DNA from: Synchiropus splendidus | Taxonomy: Eukaryota > Chordata > Actinopteri > Syngnathiformes > Callionymidae | Length of the DNA: 64,000 nucleotides | Assembly (NCBI RefSeq): GCF_027744825.2 | Contig: NC_071336.1 | Span: 18,446,501 to 18,510,500, forward strand | Direction of reading: 5' to 3' | Part shown: positions 1-40,141 of the stretch, piece by piece | Position numbering within the stretch: the first letter of the stretch is position 1 | Layout: each line of letters starts with the position of its first letter | Made by a program: the position numbers and the translations under genes | Notes under the pieces: generated by a model | Databases searched by the model: none | Seen by the model: the letters and a program-made list of their open reading frames with translations, nothing else | What the model was told of the DNA's origin: nothing

Positions 1-3000
1 TCGCTCATCTACGAATGGACACATCAAATGGTGTTGGCAGCACACAGTTGTTAATACGAGGTGAAGAAAACTGTTTACAGGGTGCAAGTTATCGGCTACA
101 TCCTGAGGAGGCCCTCGACCCTAAAAAAAACTTCATCCAAATGTAACTGAGCAAAATATTTTGGGATTTTATGATTTGTAATTTGCGACTACTAATAAAC
201 TTTTGTTGACATGTTTTCTCAAGAAAAGCAAATGTGACAACCCAATGTGTAGTATCCTGTTTACTGAACCTTGTCAGGTGTCCAGAATGCAACTTCTTTT
301 GATGGTTAAGTTGATGATACTACATTTTTTTTAAATGCCCCTCCCGCTTCTGAGCTGAGCTCATGATGGTTCTTTTTCCTGAAACTGAAAAGTATTACAA
401 AAATCACTTTTTACAATGCTCCGGTTGTGCAATAGCTGTTAGTTTCTCCTCAGAAAACCTCTCATGTTATCAAATGGCCACATGTCTCTAGCTAGGCAAC
501 TAGCTGACGTCTTGGCCAAAACGATAATGCAGTCTTGTCAACATGATGCGTTTTCAGCAGCTGGGTCATCTTTATTTGATTTTACCTAATGTGGTAATCA
601 AATATATTGATCTGATTATACACTGCATTTGGAAAAACAACCAGAGATGCATGTTTTTTGCTCATCTACAAGGTAGAATTTGAAGCGTGTGTATTGAAAG
701 AGAAATATTCATAGCTGGAGCTTCTCATGGATGCAGTTGTACCAGACTGTTGAGCAGATTGAAATTGTGTGGCTTTGGTGAAGAGGATGTGACTGGCTTG
801 TATGTTTTGTCACAGTCTCAACAGTGACAACATTGTCAGCGCAGAAGTGTTGGATTTTTTTTTCATTAGTCTGCATTTACTGCCTCATTAGGTTTGAAAT
901 TTCAGACTGCTGCCCCATGTGAGCATCTTAGAGTAATTATCTGATATACAGCTTAGACCCTCAAAGGCCTCATGAAGTATTGAATCATCATGTAACTGGA
1001 TACGAATGGTCTGGTCACAAACGCTCGGCTAAGATGGGAAGTGGCAAATATCAAAGAGCATCAGGTCCACATTAACTCAAAGCCCTGACTCCGGCAGGCG
1101 GGGGCCTCTACCTCTCTGTGACCTCTTGACCTTGCTTCTGCAGGCCTCACAATCTCCCCCTTCTTCGGTCTTTGCTACGTAGAAAGCACACATGCTCTCC
1201 AGCTTGTCCAGCCCTGACGACAGCCTGTTTGTTTGTGTAGAGGAATTTACACTACACTGTGCGGAGCCACTGGCTCCCCGTCATGCTCAGTGTGCTCATC
1301 TTGCTGCCACTGGCCGTACTCCAGGGGTCTGTTAGCGCTTGGCTCTGGTGTATATTTAAAAAGCCTGATGTGGTTTAATGATTCAGCTTTATGGAATACA
1401 ATAATAAGAGTGACTGGGAATTTGAAGTCCCCTCTCAGAATGAGATATGGTTGCACGTGGGAACACATTAGGAAGTGCTGAACCAATCATTTGGCCCCAA
1501 CTCATCCTCTTTGGGTATTTGACCTGGAATACATAATTTTGCCAGCAGGAAGTTGAATAGTTTTAAGATCCATCTGTTGTTTGATGGGCTTCCTGACGGT
1601 TCATCTTACTAGTAAACGCTCTTTCACCCCTCCAATAAATCTAAAACGTTATCATCAGGACACATCGCTGCTGTAAATAATCCATGGCTTGTTCAGTGGA
1701 GTGAGTCCAACTGTTGGTCAACAGGATATTGCTATTTTATTAGATTATCTCAAGGTCAATATTTCTCAACCATTCACTCCATTCATTCTGTCTGGTCTCA
1801 CAAAGTTTGGGACCATGAAGTTACATGCAGGCCCAGATTGAAGGAGCTTGAGATGTTCCCACACAATTGCTGTGAGTCTGCTCTCTGTTAATCCAAAGAC
1901 AGTCGAATAAGGTCAAACAATGAAACCTAATAGTTGCAGTGGATCTCCTATTTAAATGGTGTTATTTAAGCGTTGTCATCAATCACTTCCTCTTTTTTGT
2001 ACTTGAATAGCTCCGCTGTTAAATGGTTGACTGCTGCCCTTCTGCACTGCACTGCAGTTTGTCAACTTTTGGTGAATAAATAAAGAGCTAAAATAAATAT
2101 GAAATACTTCGTCACTTAGAATCACTATAGTCTGCTCTGCGACCTCTGCAGTGGATAATTCCATTAACATGAATGCAGCAGAGTTGATCTGAATGAGATC
2201 ATGTTTCGCTCTCCTATTTTTCTCTTCAACGAGAAATCTTGAATTAATAACCAGCCAGGTCATAATGGAAGGCTCTTAATTAAAGCTTGCCGCTCTCCTT
2301 ATTTAAAATGAAGCTACTTACAAACTGGTACATTGCTAGCTCAATGAAAACTCTAACAAAGAGCACTTTGTCGGGACGTATTTAAGAAGAGGGCAGAGGA
2401 GGTTCGCTCAGTGGAAGGAGGACCACCTCTCTCCGCTCAGTCCTCAGCTCACTAAAGTCTTGTGCCAGAAGAGCTTGTCATCATTTTTGGATTTTCTTTT
2501 GTATTTACAGATCTATCTATGATGTCAGAGCCTTTTTGTTTAACCATATGCAGTATACATTTACTGTAACAATTACTGTCACTGTAACTGTATTCATTCC
2601 TCAGGACTTCGACATGCTTTTCTTTTGAGTTTATTATTAGTGTTTTATTCTCAGTTGCTGCACTATATTCTATACAGGAATGTTTTACCTGACTCAATAA
2701 AGCAACCTTGAAGGTAGTTTTATTTTCAGTAGCCACCTCATTGGTGTTCATGGCGCATGGTCGAATGAATGAAGACCTGAAAGCAAGAAATCAATATTTG
2801 ACATTCATAAGCACTTAAAAAGGCACAAACTAATTGTGGAGATGACACAAATGAAATCTTTGTTGATCCTTTCAATTTATGGATTTTTCCATTAAAGCTG
2901 AAAACCTTCATGTTCATGTCCACCTCCATGATGCGTTATGTGTTATCCGTTTGCTTTGATGTTTCCATTCAGTTTTCATACATTTGATCATGTGAGATTT

Positions 3001-3911
3001 CATCTTTAAAAAGCCATCATTTTTCTGAAGGCATGGCGGCCCTCATTTAAGCCGTGGCCATGCGCCACGCTCGTTCATGTGGAGCAGAAACCCTCTGGTT
3101 ATTTTACAATGGTATATAGTTAATGGACATAAATATATTTAGCAGATATCAGATACCAGGGAGGGCTCACACTCATCACAACCTTTGACCGGTGGTCAAC
3201 TAAAGGACACTGTTTTCTTGCTTGCAACTCTATGATCATATTTCATTTATTTCATGTATGTTCTGATATGTATAATATATCAGAATACGTAATATATTTT
3301 TGAATAAGAGTATATTAAGACCTTTTTCAATGCAAACTCTTGAGCAGTGGATCCTGGAGAAGCATTTCAAAACTTTATTTAAAGGTAACCATTCATCATG
3401 AAGTATCTCTAAGTGTGTGCTTCATAGGCTGGGGAGGAAAACCACCAAGTCACTCAACTATAATGATCCTTACTTGATAGATCTGTGATTGTGTATGTTG
3501 TTGATCACCATAGCTGAGTACCAACTTGTAAGCTCCGGTCCCGATTGTGTGTGGTTTCCATCAAAGTCTGCCTCATCAAAGCCAAAGGGCCGGCCAAGCC
3601 TCTTCCATCAGACTGGGCTTAGTCAAGCTGATTCATCATTGAAGATGAGAATATGCTGCGCAGGCAGAACTCAGTTTAACCTCCCTGAACTTTTGGGATG
3701 TCAGAGTAATGGATAAGTTTATCATCTAGCGGGAGTTAGATTTGTGAATCACAGCAGGGATCAGGCCTGGGTCACATACACACCAATGCACCCAGAAAGA
3801 TAACGTGAGCGTGTGCCAGAAGAGGGTTTGCAAAAAAAAAAAAAAAAGATGAAATGCTTGACTATGGAGTTAACTCACGCCATGTTCTGTTGTTTCCCTG
3901 CTTTTTTTTAG
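1..3911 (+). other. Part of oxsr1 intron 1
   Basis: No coding exon could be recognised. A sequence for the OSR1 N-terminus (a short segment ending in the Ile before the Gly loop, followed by a donor) was looked for and not found, so exon 1 is inferred to lie upstream. The stretch is AT-rich, with an A-run at 3832-3848 just before exon 2. I see no convincing repeat or RNA gene. Confidence 0.7.
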
Positions 3912-31142
<27,231 letters not shown>

Positions 31143-31857
31143 ACTCTTCTCCTACCTGGGACCGTGACTTGCCTAAAAATGTGAAAACTCAAAAAAAGAT
31201 ATAGTTTAATGCATATTTTTTTTCTTTCAATGGCTGTAAAGAAACCACTACTGCCAAAGAAAACAGCACCGCCGTGTCGTCCGTAGGATTCTCCCGGCCG
31301 CACCGCGCTGGTGGCGGCAGAGGCGTCTGGACCCGAGCGGCGATTTCAGAACGTTTACAGTGTTTGTGTAGAAGGATGCAACAACCTGCGGTCTCTTGTG
31401 TTTTTAATTTCTCTCTAATATATGAAGCATTTGCACAATCTCCACTAACAACCTTGAATCCTGACAAGTGAAAACATATGCCTTACATACATCCGAGCTG
31501 CGCAATGCTCACGTTCGGGTCCTTCCTGTATTATGGAGCAGTCTGTTGTTCGACGGGGTCTGAGTTGATACCTTTTTTTTATTATTATTTACGTGACAAG
31601 AAAGTTATATTTCACTCTGATGCGATATTTGCGCTGCTGTGGCGTGACACACACTCTTCCAACAGCCCCAGATGAATCCACAATTTTTTTTTGGCAGTTT
31701 TCTGCCACAGCTGAGTTCTCAAGTTCCTTGTCATGAAATGAAGACTAGTCTACATAAATGCAATTTTTTTTTTCAAAGAACAGTAACTCAAAGAAGAACA
31801 ATAATATTCTGAAGAAAAACATTTGGGAATTGACCACAAAATTGAACTTAAAATTCC

Positions 31858-31863
31858 AATAAA
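31858..31863 (+). terminator. Proximal candidate poly(A) signal of oxsr1
   Basis: AATAAA about 0.7 kb after the stop, in AT-rich sequence. Confidence 0.4.
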
Positions 31864-33071
31864 CAGATGTCATTGAGATTAACTATAGATGCAGGTGGAA
31901 TTATTTTTGGCCTTATATTAGCAAAAGTATCTCTGAACGCCCTGGATATTTAAGATTCTTTTTCTTCTCGAATGAATCGCCCTGACATTCTAAACAAAAT
32001 AATGAATTAAATCAGTTATTAATGAAAAGTAAACTAGCCACAATTATCACACTTTTGGTTTCTTGATTTGATTTTTTTTCTGATCACTGATATAAGATGA
32101 TTTTTTTTTATTCAATGTCTGATGTATTTTTAATGAATGATGAGTCAAAATCCAAATTATATATTCAATGTCTGGACTCCTTTAAAAAAAATAGTTTGTC
32201 TTGACTGAATATTTCTAATCAGGTATTAAATTAATAAATAAATTTGCCAAAACTAAAAAAAAAAAACATCTCAACTATGGTTGTTTTTTTAAACAAATGC
32301 CCACAATTAAAGAAAAAAGTTTGTCCATTATGAGGTAAAATAATAAAAAGAACACATTGTCACCTCGATTGTGGCTGTTAAACATTGTTGTCTTTAATAT
32401 TTGTAAACTCTTTATTGGACATTTAAAATTGGAGAAAACTACGAAGCCACAACAAATTCCAAACATTAAGTGTGAGACAGATTGACATTGTCTGATTCAA
32501 AGCAAAAACTCAATTTAAATGTTCTGCCTTTTTTTCCCTGATTGTAAGTTACGACGGAGTGAAGGAAGGACTCGTGACGCTCATGTACCTTTAAAATTGT
32601 ATCAAAGAAGAACAACATATCTTTCTTGTTTTGCCTTTTCCTGAGAATATTTCACAAGCAACTTGTTCCCTCAGACAGAACTGAATCAAACCAAGTGAAG
32701 GCGTCAGAAACCACCTCTGGACTCATTTGTGGTTTTCCTTCCTCCAGTGTTGAGATTGTAAACATCGAAATGTATTGTGCTTTTTCGACATGTTTTCACT
32801 CTGAATGTGCATCTTCTGGTCCGACGTCCCTGGCTTTAACAGGTTTTACTGTTCCATTTGGTGATGTAATAATGTAAAGATGATCCGGATGAGTGAGAAG
32901 CATCTCTGCTTGCTGATCGTCTCTGGCCTTAAATTGGTGATGATATTTGGGAAAGGGCGCTCGCCCTCCTCCGAGGAGTCTGAATGCCTCTGGAAAAAGT
33001 GTCTGAACTTGCAGTATTCGGTGCCATTCTCCAGATGATTGCAGCTTCGTGCCGGCAGGCGGGGACAGAAG

Positions 33072-33073
<2 letters not shown>

Positions 33074-33122
<49 letters not shown>

Positions 33123-33131
33123 CGTGCGCGC

Positions 33132-33178
<47 letters not shown>

Positions 33179-33189
33179 TGTGTGTGTGG
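33074..33189. repeat. (TG)n-(CGTG)n compound microsatellite
   Basis: About 45 bp of GT repeats, then about 60 bp of TGCG repeats, then GT again. It is alternating purine-pyrimidine, which favours Z-DNA. It lies in the presumed oxsr1 3' UTR. The His-Thr and Cys-Val frames through it are artefacts. Confidence 0.95.
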
Positions 33190-33427
33190 CTTCTATCTGA
33201 GCTGAGCAACTGATGGATCGGGTCTCATCTGCCGCTGCTTTCATGTAGCTTATCGGAGCTGTAGCAACTGAACAAATGACCTGCAAACACTTGTGTCTAG
33301 GCAATAACTCGTCAAGGCTGTAAGATATTTGAATTCACCGCTTGTTTCTTTCAGTCTTTCATTCATTTGTGTTATTTCTGGGTCATTTTTGGAGTACAAA
33401 GCATGTTTGTCTTGATTATTTTTAATC

Positions 33428-33433
33428 AATAAA
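33428..33433 (+). terminator. Distal candidate poly(A) signal of oxsr1
   Basis: AATAAA followed within 40 bp by a GT-rich stretch (GGTGGTGTGTGTTT), a plausible downstream element. Confidence 0.45.
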
Positions 33434-33450
33434 GAATGAGCATATGACGA

Positions 33451-33854
33451 TGGTGGTGTGTGTTTCCATCTGAACGTAAACACTCATTGACTAGTTTGAC
33501 ATGCGGAAGAAATGCGTCTGGCAGTCAGTTAAATAATGACTGGTGCTGTGGGCCACAGGGTTCACAGGGGCTCCTTTGACTGGACCCAATGAAAAAGGAA
33601 AAAGGTTTTTTTTTTTTTTTTTTTTTTCCCTTCCTTTTTTAATAAATGTAAACTGTATATATTTTCACATTGCACCTTTCCCATTGTATTTTCTTCTTCC
33701 ATATCAAGTCTAGTTTAGTCTTTTTTTTTTTTTTAACCCTGTTAATAGCTTTTTAAAAAGTACTATGTCATGACTACTACACTACTCACCTATTCTGTCT
33801 TGTCAATGTCCCATTATCTATATCTGTATCTATAGCTATATATATATCCATATC
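33451..33854. other. Intergenic spacer with T-runs
   Basis: Contains T-runs at about 33607-33627 and 33721-33734. No gene was recognised. Confidence 0.7.
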
Positions 33855-34127
<273 letters not shown>

Positions 34128-34135
34128 ATGGAGGA

Positions 34136-34178
34136 ATCCCTGAACAAAAGCATCTTTTGTGTGCTTTTGTTCAGGGAT
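34136..34178. repeat. Perfect hairpin at the start of duplication unit A
   Basis: Arms 34136-34152 and 34162-34178 are perfect 17-bp inverted repeats (ATCCCTGAACAAAAGCA) around a 9-nt spacer. The same hairpin, in altered form, marks the start of unit B at 41932. Confidence 0.9.
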
Positions 34179-34797
34179 GTTTCTCACTACACAATGGCCA
34201 GGGTTTCCACTACTCTGAATGTATTTGAAATTCTTATGAAATTGAAATTCTTATACAAATATTTTCAAGACATTAAAAGAGCTTTAGGTTAAGGTGATAT
34301 AGAAACCTGAATATAGCCACCATCATGATTTATTGTGCTTTTGTCTTTAAATGTATGTATGGGTCCATCATTAGTTTCACTAATATAGCCGATTCATTTC
34401 AATTGAAAAATGTGGCTTCTTGTGGCTAATATTCTTATACCATTTTCAAAACTGCATTACAACTCTATACACTAAACTTTCTTCTTCTAGTGTTATTTTT
34501 TATGAATATTTATTCATTTTAAAGAGAAAGTGAAATAATGTATACACGGGTGAAGTTGCATTTCATATGAGTTCCTTAATTCTTCACAGACAAGAATGCT
34601 AAATGGAAAAAAAAAAAAAAAAAGAAAGAGGAGCTCCTGGTCTTTGGTTGGACCCCGACCCGGACCCAGCACCTGTTCAGCCAGTAGTCTTCAATCCCCT
34701 CACGTTCAGTTTATAGATTAACTTCCAAGGTCAGCCTGACTGTAGTGAGACCCTGCAGCCCCCAGTAAACACACGTCAGGACATCAAGGGACCAAAC
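34179..34797 (+). promoter_or_regulatory. Presumed promoter and 5' UTR region of SLC22 copy A
   Basis: Upstream flank shared with copy B: the last 95 bp are nearly identical to 42915-43017, and the part nearest the ATG is also shared with copy C. No TATA box was recognised. An in-frame stop at 34714-34716 with no intervening ATG supports starting translation at 34798. Confidence 0.4.
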
Positions 34798-37700
34798 ATG
34801 AGCACCTTTGCTGAGATCCTGAAAGAGATCGGGGAGTTTGGCCTCTTCCAAAAGCGCGTGGTTGCAGCGTTATGCCTCCCCAGCCTGTTTGTGGCTTTCG
34901 ATATCATCTGTCAGGTGTTCACGGGCCTGACTTTCCCGAACCACTGCAACACGGACTGGATCCTGAAGCAGGCGCCCAACCTGACAGAGGAGAGGCAGAA
35001 GAATCTCACCATCCCGGTCGACAGAGATGGAAACTACGAAAGCTGTAGAATGTTCACGCCGGTGGATTGGGATCTGGAGTGGATCGAAAAGTACGGGCTC
35101 AACACCACCACCGCGTGTATCAACGGGTCGGAGTTTGAGAAGCCCAGTGGGTCCTCCAGTCTGGTGACCGAGGTGAGGAGGAACAGCTTTTACACCTGAA
35201 TCTGGCCTCTGAGATCATGCACAGGGTGAACATCGCCGTCTGTTGGCAAAATGCTGAAACAGATGATGGAGACTTGGAAAACTCTTCATTAAAACTTGAA
35301 AAAGTGAAAAGCGAATGTTTGTGTCTGACGTTGCACTGCAGGTTGCGTTTAATCAAACTTAGCTGTGTGTATTTGTCTTATGCGTGTGTTGCTTTCTGCT
35401 CTCAGTTCAAGCTGGTGTGCGACCAGAGCAGCTTGATAGAGGCGTCTCAGTCCATCTACATGGCCGGACTTCTGGTCGGAGCGCTGGTGCTGGTGCCGAT
35501 GGCAGACAGGTGCGGCCACTCATCCGGTACAGCCATAGACATTCTATTTCAGCAGCAGAGGGCTCTGCCCCCTCCACTATAAGAGGGTATCCGACCCGGA
35601 AATGCCGGTGGAAACATAAGAGCAAGTAAAAAACAATACTACAAATAAGATAAGAAAAAACAACAACAGTCCAGTCTAGTATGTGAATGTGTGTGTGTGT
35701 CGCGAACTAAAGTGCATGTGTGTCTATGGTGTGAGTGTGTAGTGAGTCCAGAGTGTATTTGTCCATTTTCTGCTTCCTGTGCCCGGGAGCTCAGCACGTC
35801 ATGAGATCCTAGGCAGCCTGCAACCGTCTGCCTGAGGTGGAGAAAGCTTGCCGGGCGGTGTTTGCCGTGGCCGCACCCCGTTCAGGCCCTGCACCATCTA
35901 CATCTGGACGTAAGTCTTGGAGTGATCTCAACCAGTCTGATCCGGAGGACCACAGTGACGCGGAGATAGATGTGGAGGAGACAGGCCCTCTGGAACCAAC
36001 TCTCCAGTTAGCATTCTGCCCTCTGTGTTTGCCAATGCCGCTGAGCTTATGGGCGTGGAGATGCCTGCACCTGAACCCTGCAGGCCGACCTCCTTTACCG
36101 TTGGGGTGACTATGGGACGCCTGCTCGACGCCAAAAAGGCCAAGTTTTGTCCACAGGTTTGCCTCAAGCTTTCTGGGAAATCTGTGATCGGGAGGTGGCA
36201 ACTGCCCTTAGGTGGCCTCCAATGGTGAAGCGCTACATCCCGTACAGTATGGCGGAAGGCAACTCGCTAAGGAGCAAGGTCCCTCCACCGTCTGATGCAA
36301 TGCCAGGAGTGCGGCCAAAACCAGACTGGGACCATAGTCTCCCAGCTCCAGGAGATCAGAGGACGGCCGGTCTGTTTAACAGAGCCTTCATGGGCAGCTC
36401 ACAGCAACATGGCGTTCCTGTGTGGAGCTCTGGCCCGGCTGACGGTGGACAAAAACCTACCCGACGGCAGAAGAGGTGTGCCTGGTCCAAAACACAGCCA
36501 ATGTGGGTCTCAGAATGGCCGAAGCGTTCATGATGCTGGGAGCCAGAGTGCAGTGCGCAGCACAGGTGGGTCACCGTCATCTGTGGCTGTCCCACACTTC
36601 CATTGACCGACTCCCTCTTTGGACCTGAACTCGAGGAATTTGCGGCCCGCCAAGAGCCGCTAAGGGCCTCAGACCCCACATCCAGCCAGGAATGCGGGGA
36701 ACCAGACAGGAAAAGAAATTCACGGATATAAGCATCACCCAGACAACGTTTGGTGAAAGAGCCAGAGACGTCAGGACCTTGGCCATCGACACCAACAGGA
36801 TGAGGACCAAGAGCTGAGAGGTCGGACCAAGCTGAGATGGAGGGGACACTGCAGAGCGGCCAGACCCAGAGAGGCTCCCCAGGACGCAGCCGCGGCGCTG
36901 GAAAGCTGGATTTTTCCACAAATAAAAAACGCAAATATTACGGTTTGAGTGATTCCTTTATTAAAATCAGTGTCAACATGACAGCCGCGGCCAGGTTTCT
37001 GCCGATCACAGTGTCCAGGCCAAAGGCTCCGGAAGAAGAGTCAGGTTCGAAGTTCCGCCTCATGCTCATAGAGCGTGCAGAACGCAAGCCCTTCCATGGC
37101 TGGAGCATTATCCACGCAGCGGAGGCAAGTCTATCCCCTGGCTCTTGCAGTGCGAAGGTTCTGCCCGAGACTTCACTGCCCAAGCCAAGTGCTCTACTTA
37201 CCGCCAAGTATCGAGTCTCTGAACTCAGATTTTCAGACGCGCCAGCTTTGGCTGCGTGTGCTGGAGGTATGTTTTTGGAGAACGAAGGCGGGTCTGCAAC
37301 TTACCGAGCTAAACCTGGTGCGCCTCGGCATACGGCTGAAGCCCGAGACGGCTCCCGAGGCCAGGAGGAGGTCGGGACCAACAACAATGCATTGTTGCAC
37401 CACGGAAGTCTGTTGCACCGTGACGCACGGCATGTGGTGAGTGACTTCTCCTTCTCTTCACATTCCATCCGGGGCGGATACCCTCTTATAGTGGAGGGGG
37501 CCCTCTGCTGCTGGATTGGGCAGCGAGTGGATTCTTTTTACTCACTGGCTAAACAGAGGTTTACCAATAGCGAAGCCTGGTCAGAGGGCATTGCACGCTT
37601 CATAGAACACTTTCTCAGTCCTTTCTCTCCTCAGGATTGGTCGGCGCCGCGTGGTCTTGTTTTCACTCCTCACGCTGTTCCTGTTTGGGGTCGGTGCTGG

Positions 37701-39962
37701 TTTCTCACCCAACTTCTATGTGTACATGGTTCTTAAATTCCTCAGCGGCATCTCCATCGCAGGCATCATCGCAAACGGGTTTGTGATCGGTGAGTTGACC
37801 GCGGCCTGTGATGATGGCACATCTTTCTGTGCAATTGATATTTGATGTAATAAACAACAATGGTTGTCCTTCCAACTCTGATGGAGCAGCGCTGGAACTT
37901 CCTAAACCAGAGTGCAGATGTCATCGCTCCTCTGATACCAGTGGGTTTCACTAGGAAAACGGCTCCAGGATATTTCTCCTGATTTCCAGCCCTGATCTTT
38001 CTATGTTTGTACACTGACTTGCTTCCTGCAGTACAGTGGAACAGTGACTAGCGCTGCAGCACCACAGCAAGTAGGTCGTCAGTTCTGACATTAATATGTA
38101 CATAGTTGCTGAGGAACCCAAACGTCTTGATTTCTGAAGCGCAAGGATGTTTTGGCTTATGCATAAAACAGTCCACGCCATCCTGAGGTTACGTGCCTGA
38201 CCACCAGGGGTCGTTTGTGTACAAGAATTTCATCAAGGGTAGGTGCCCATAAAATGCCAGTCTCCTCCACAGAAGGCCGCTGAAAATAACCCGACTTACA
38301 AGCCCACAAGCACAGCTGATCAGACAGGAGTGAGCACGTGAAATTGAGTTGCCGAAAAGCAAAAAACAACCCTGAACAAATGACAACCTAGATGAATGAG
38401 GCACAGATATCAGAGATCCCATGTTTGATGCTGAAGGCATAGAAAGCTAACTCATCTTTCTTCCACACTGAAAGGTGGAGAGTGGAGTGAATCCTCCAAA
38501 TTTGCCTTGTGCACCACGATCTGCCACAGTTTCTACCCACTCGGACTGATGATGTTGGCTGGCATCACCTACTTAATCCGCGACTGGAGGATCCTGCACT
38601 TCATTCTCTTCAGTCCTCTTGTCCTCGTGCTGGGTATATTTTATTGGTGAGTTGCTTTTGAGACCAGCTCAACGCTCATTTATACCTCAGTCAGTTAACA
38701 CAGGAGTAACTTTCCTTTTGGTGGCTGACCACCAGGGTTCTGCCAGAGTCGGCTCGCTGGCTCCTCACGCAGGGCAGGAAGGAGGAGGCCATACGGATGA
38801 TTCGCTGGGCAGCAAAGGTCAACGGGAGAGCAGCTCCAGATCATCTCCTGGAGAAGGTGAGGCTGCAACCACTGGATCTCATCATGTAATGACACAACTC
38901 ATGGCCGTCTAGCTGGAGGATGAAGGCACGGCTAAAAAAGGCACCATGATCGACATCTTCAGAATACCATCTCTGAGGACACGTGCCCTCATCATGAGCT
39001 ACCAGTGGTGAGTTTAATGGTGAGTCATGGTATCAGGTACCATGATACAGATCTCTCCTCTGCTGACAGGTTTGCAACGGGTCTGGTCTACTATGGACTC
39101 AGCCTGAATGTGGGTGGATTTGGTCTGAGCATCTACATCACTCAGTTCATCTTCGGTTTGGTAGAGATTCCTGCTCGCTTTGGAGTCCTGCCTCTGATAG
39201 ACTACTTTGGAAGGAAGCACTCGCTCGCTGGGCTGCTCTCATTTGGAGGACTAGCTTGCCTTGGAATACTCGCAATTCCTAAAGGTACTCTATTCCCAGT
39301 GCAACTACTGTGGGTTCCTCCTTGCTCTCTGGTCTCCTTCTACGATCTAAAAACGCACAGACGTTCTCTGCCGTGCGTGTGTGTCTGACTTGATCGTGTT
39401 GATTTTTTCCTCCATCAGATCTGCCTGTTGTGGTGACCGTTGTTGCTGTTCTGGGAAAATTTGCTGCGTCTAGTTGTTCTGCACTGATATACATTTACAC
39501 CGCTGAGCTGTACCCCACCAACGTGAGGTAGTGTGGGGATTCTTGAGGGTGAAAATGGGAACCCTTTGGAAAACTACTGGTAATGAAGTGGTGTTTCTCG
39601 TACTGACAGACAGAGTGGTGTCGGTCTAAACTCCACATTTGCTCGAGTGGCTGGAATTCTGGCTCCGTTGACCAAACTTCTGGTCATCTTTCATGAAACG
39701 ATCCCCATGTTGATCCATGGAATCGTTCCAATCACTGCTGCGGTTCTGTGCCTGTTTCTGCCTGAGACGCGCAACACTCAGCTGCAGGATCACGCTGAAG
39801 ACTTGTAAGTCCAGCTACGATTCATATCTCCTGATTTGATTTGATACAAGAAAGGAATCTTCATGAAAAATGTTTTTGTGTTGCAGAAAGTCAGAGGACA
39901 AAGGTGTTATGATGAAACCTCCAGCAACAGATGGAAAGCTTCAAAAGCAAACCAAGTTCTAG
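34798..39962 (+). CDS. slc22a13: SLC22 organic anion transporter, copy A (slc22a13-like)
   Basis: Ten exons: 34798-35172, 35406-35509, 37635-37789, 38475-38646, 38736-38856, 38913-39007, 39070-39284, 39419-39527, 39610-39804 and 39887-39962. They sum to 1617 nt, giving 538 residues plus TAG with no break. The product is a predicted 12-helix major-facilitator protein. Features are an N-terminal [19 protein letters not shown], a helix at about 21-41, a large extracellular loop with sequons NLT (two), NTT and NGS, the loop motif ADRIGRR near residue 160, [14 protein letters not shown] near 271, and [11 protein letters not shown] before helix 11. The motifs fit SLC22 OATs. The slc22a13 name rests mainly on adjacency to oxsr1. 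Intron 2 holds a 2.07-kb insertion that lengthens it from 55 bp to 2.1 kb. Substrates are unknown. Confidence 0.85.
35546..37615 (+). mobile_element. DIRS-like retroelement remnant in intron 2 of copy A
   Basis: Intron 2 is 55 bp in copies B and C. Here it is interrupted after CATAGACATTCT, and the same place resumes after a similar CATAGAACACTTTCT, a probable altered target duplication. Near-perfect inverted repeats lie at 35550-35600 and 37468-37513. Broken plus-strand frames (35837-36530) include [18 protein letters not shown] and [17 protein letters not shown], then [14 protein letters not shown]. The same pattern of blocks occurs in the minus-strand remnant at 45000-46070. I interpret them as gag-like ORF1 of DIRS/Ngaro-type elements. 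No reverse transcriptase or recombinase is present. Confidence 0.5.
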
Positions 39963-40141
39963 CTCACCAGAACCACTGGATGTGTTGTGAGCCACTCCAC
40001 CAAGTGCCTTTCCACTCAGTTCTTTTTATTTAAACATGCTTTATGATGCCTTATTACATTTTGAGAGTTTTAAGTCTCAGTATTTTCAGTGTTGATCTAT
40101 TGTTATGTTCACAACTGCTTCATTGCCTTTTTGTTTTGTTC
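39963..40141 (+). other. 3' flank of SLC22 copy A
   Basis: Closely matches the sequence after the stop codons of copies B, C and D (GAGCCACTCCACCAAG block). It is presumed 3' UTR, interrupted by a retrotransposon at about 40142. No clear AATAAA occurs before the insertion. Confidence 0.6.

Larger units (their letters stand above)
31143..33450 (+). other. oxsr1 3' UTR (inferred)
   Basis: AT-rich sequence after the oxsr1 stop. It contains AATAAA at 31858-31863 and at 33428-33433, and no other gene. Which signal is used, or whether both are, cannot be decided from sequence. The long version would carry the (TG)n tract. Confidence 0.55.

Noticed and set aside
1..3911. Exon 1 of oxsr1 inside the window
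   Set aside because: No segment matches the expected N-terminus followed by a phase-1 donor.
32796..33304. His-Thr/Arg-Thr repeat frames on the minus strand (137 and 152 codons)
   Set aside because: They are generated by the (TG)n-(CGTG)n tract and have no conserved sequence elsewhere.
36837..37736. A 299-codon plus-strand frame crossing the copy A insertion into exon 3
   Set aside because: It reads exon 3 in the wrong frame, starts inside the transposon remnant, and lacks any family motif.
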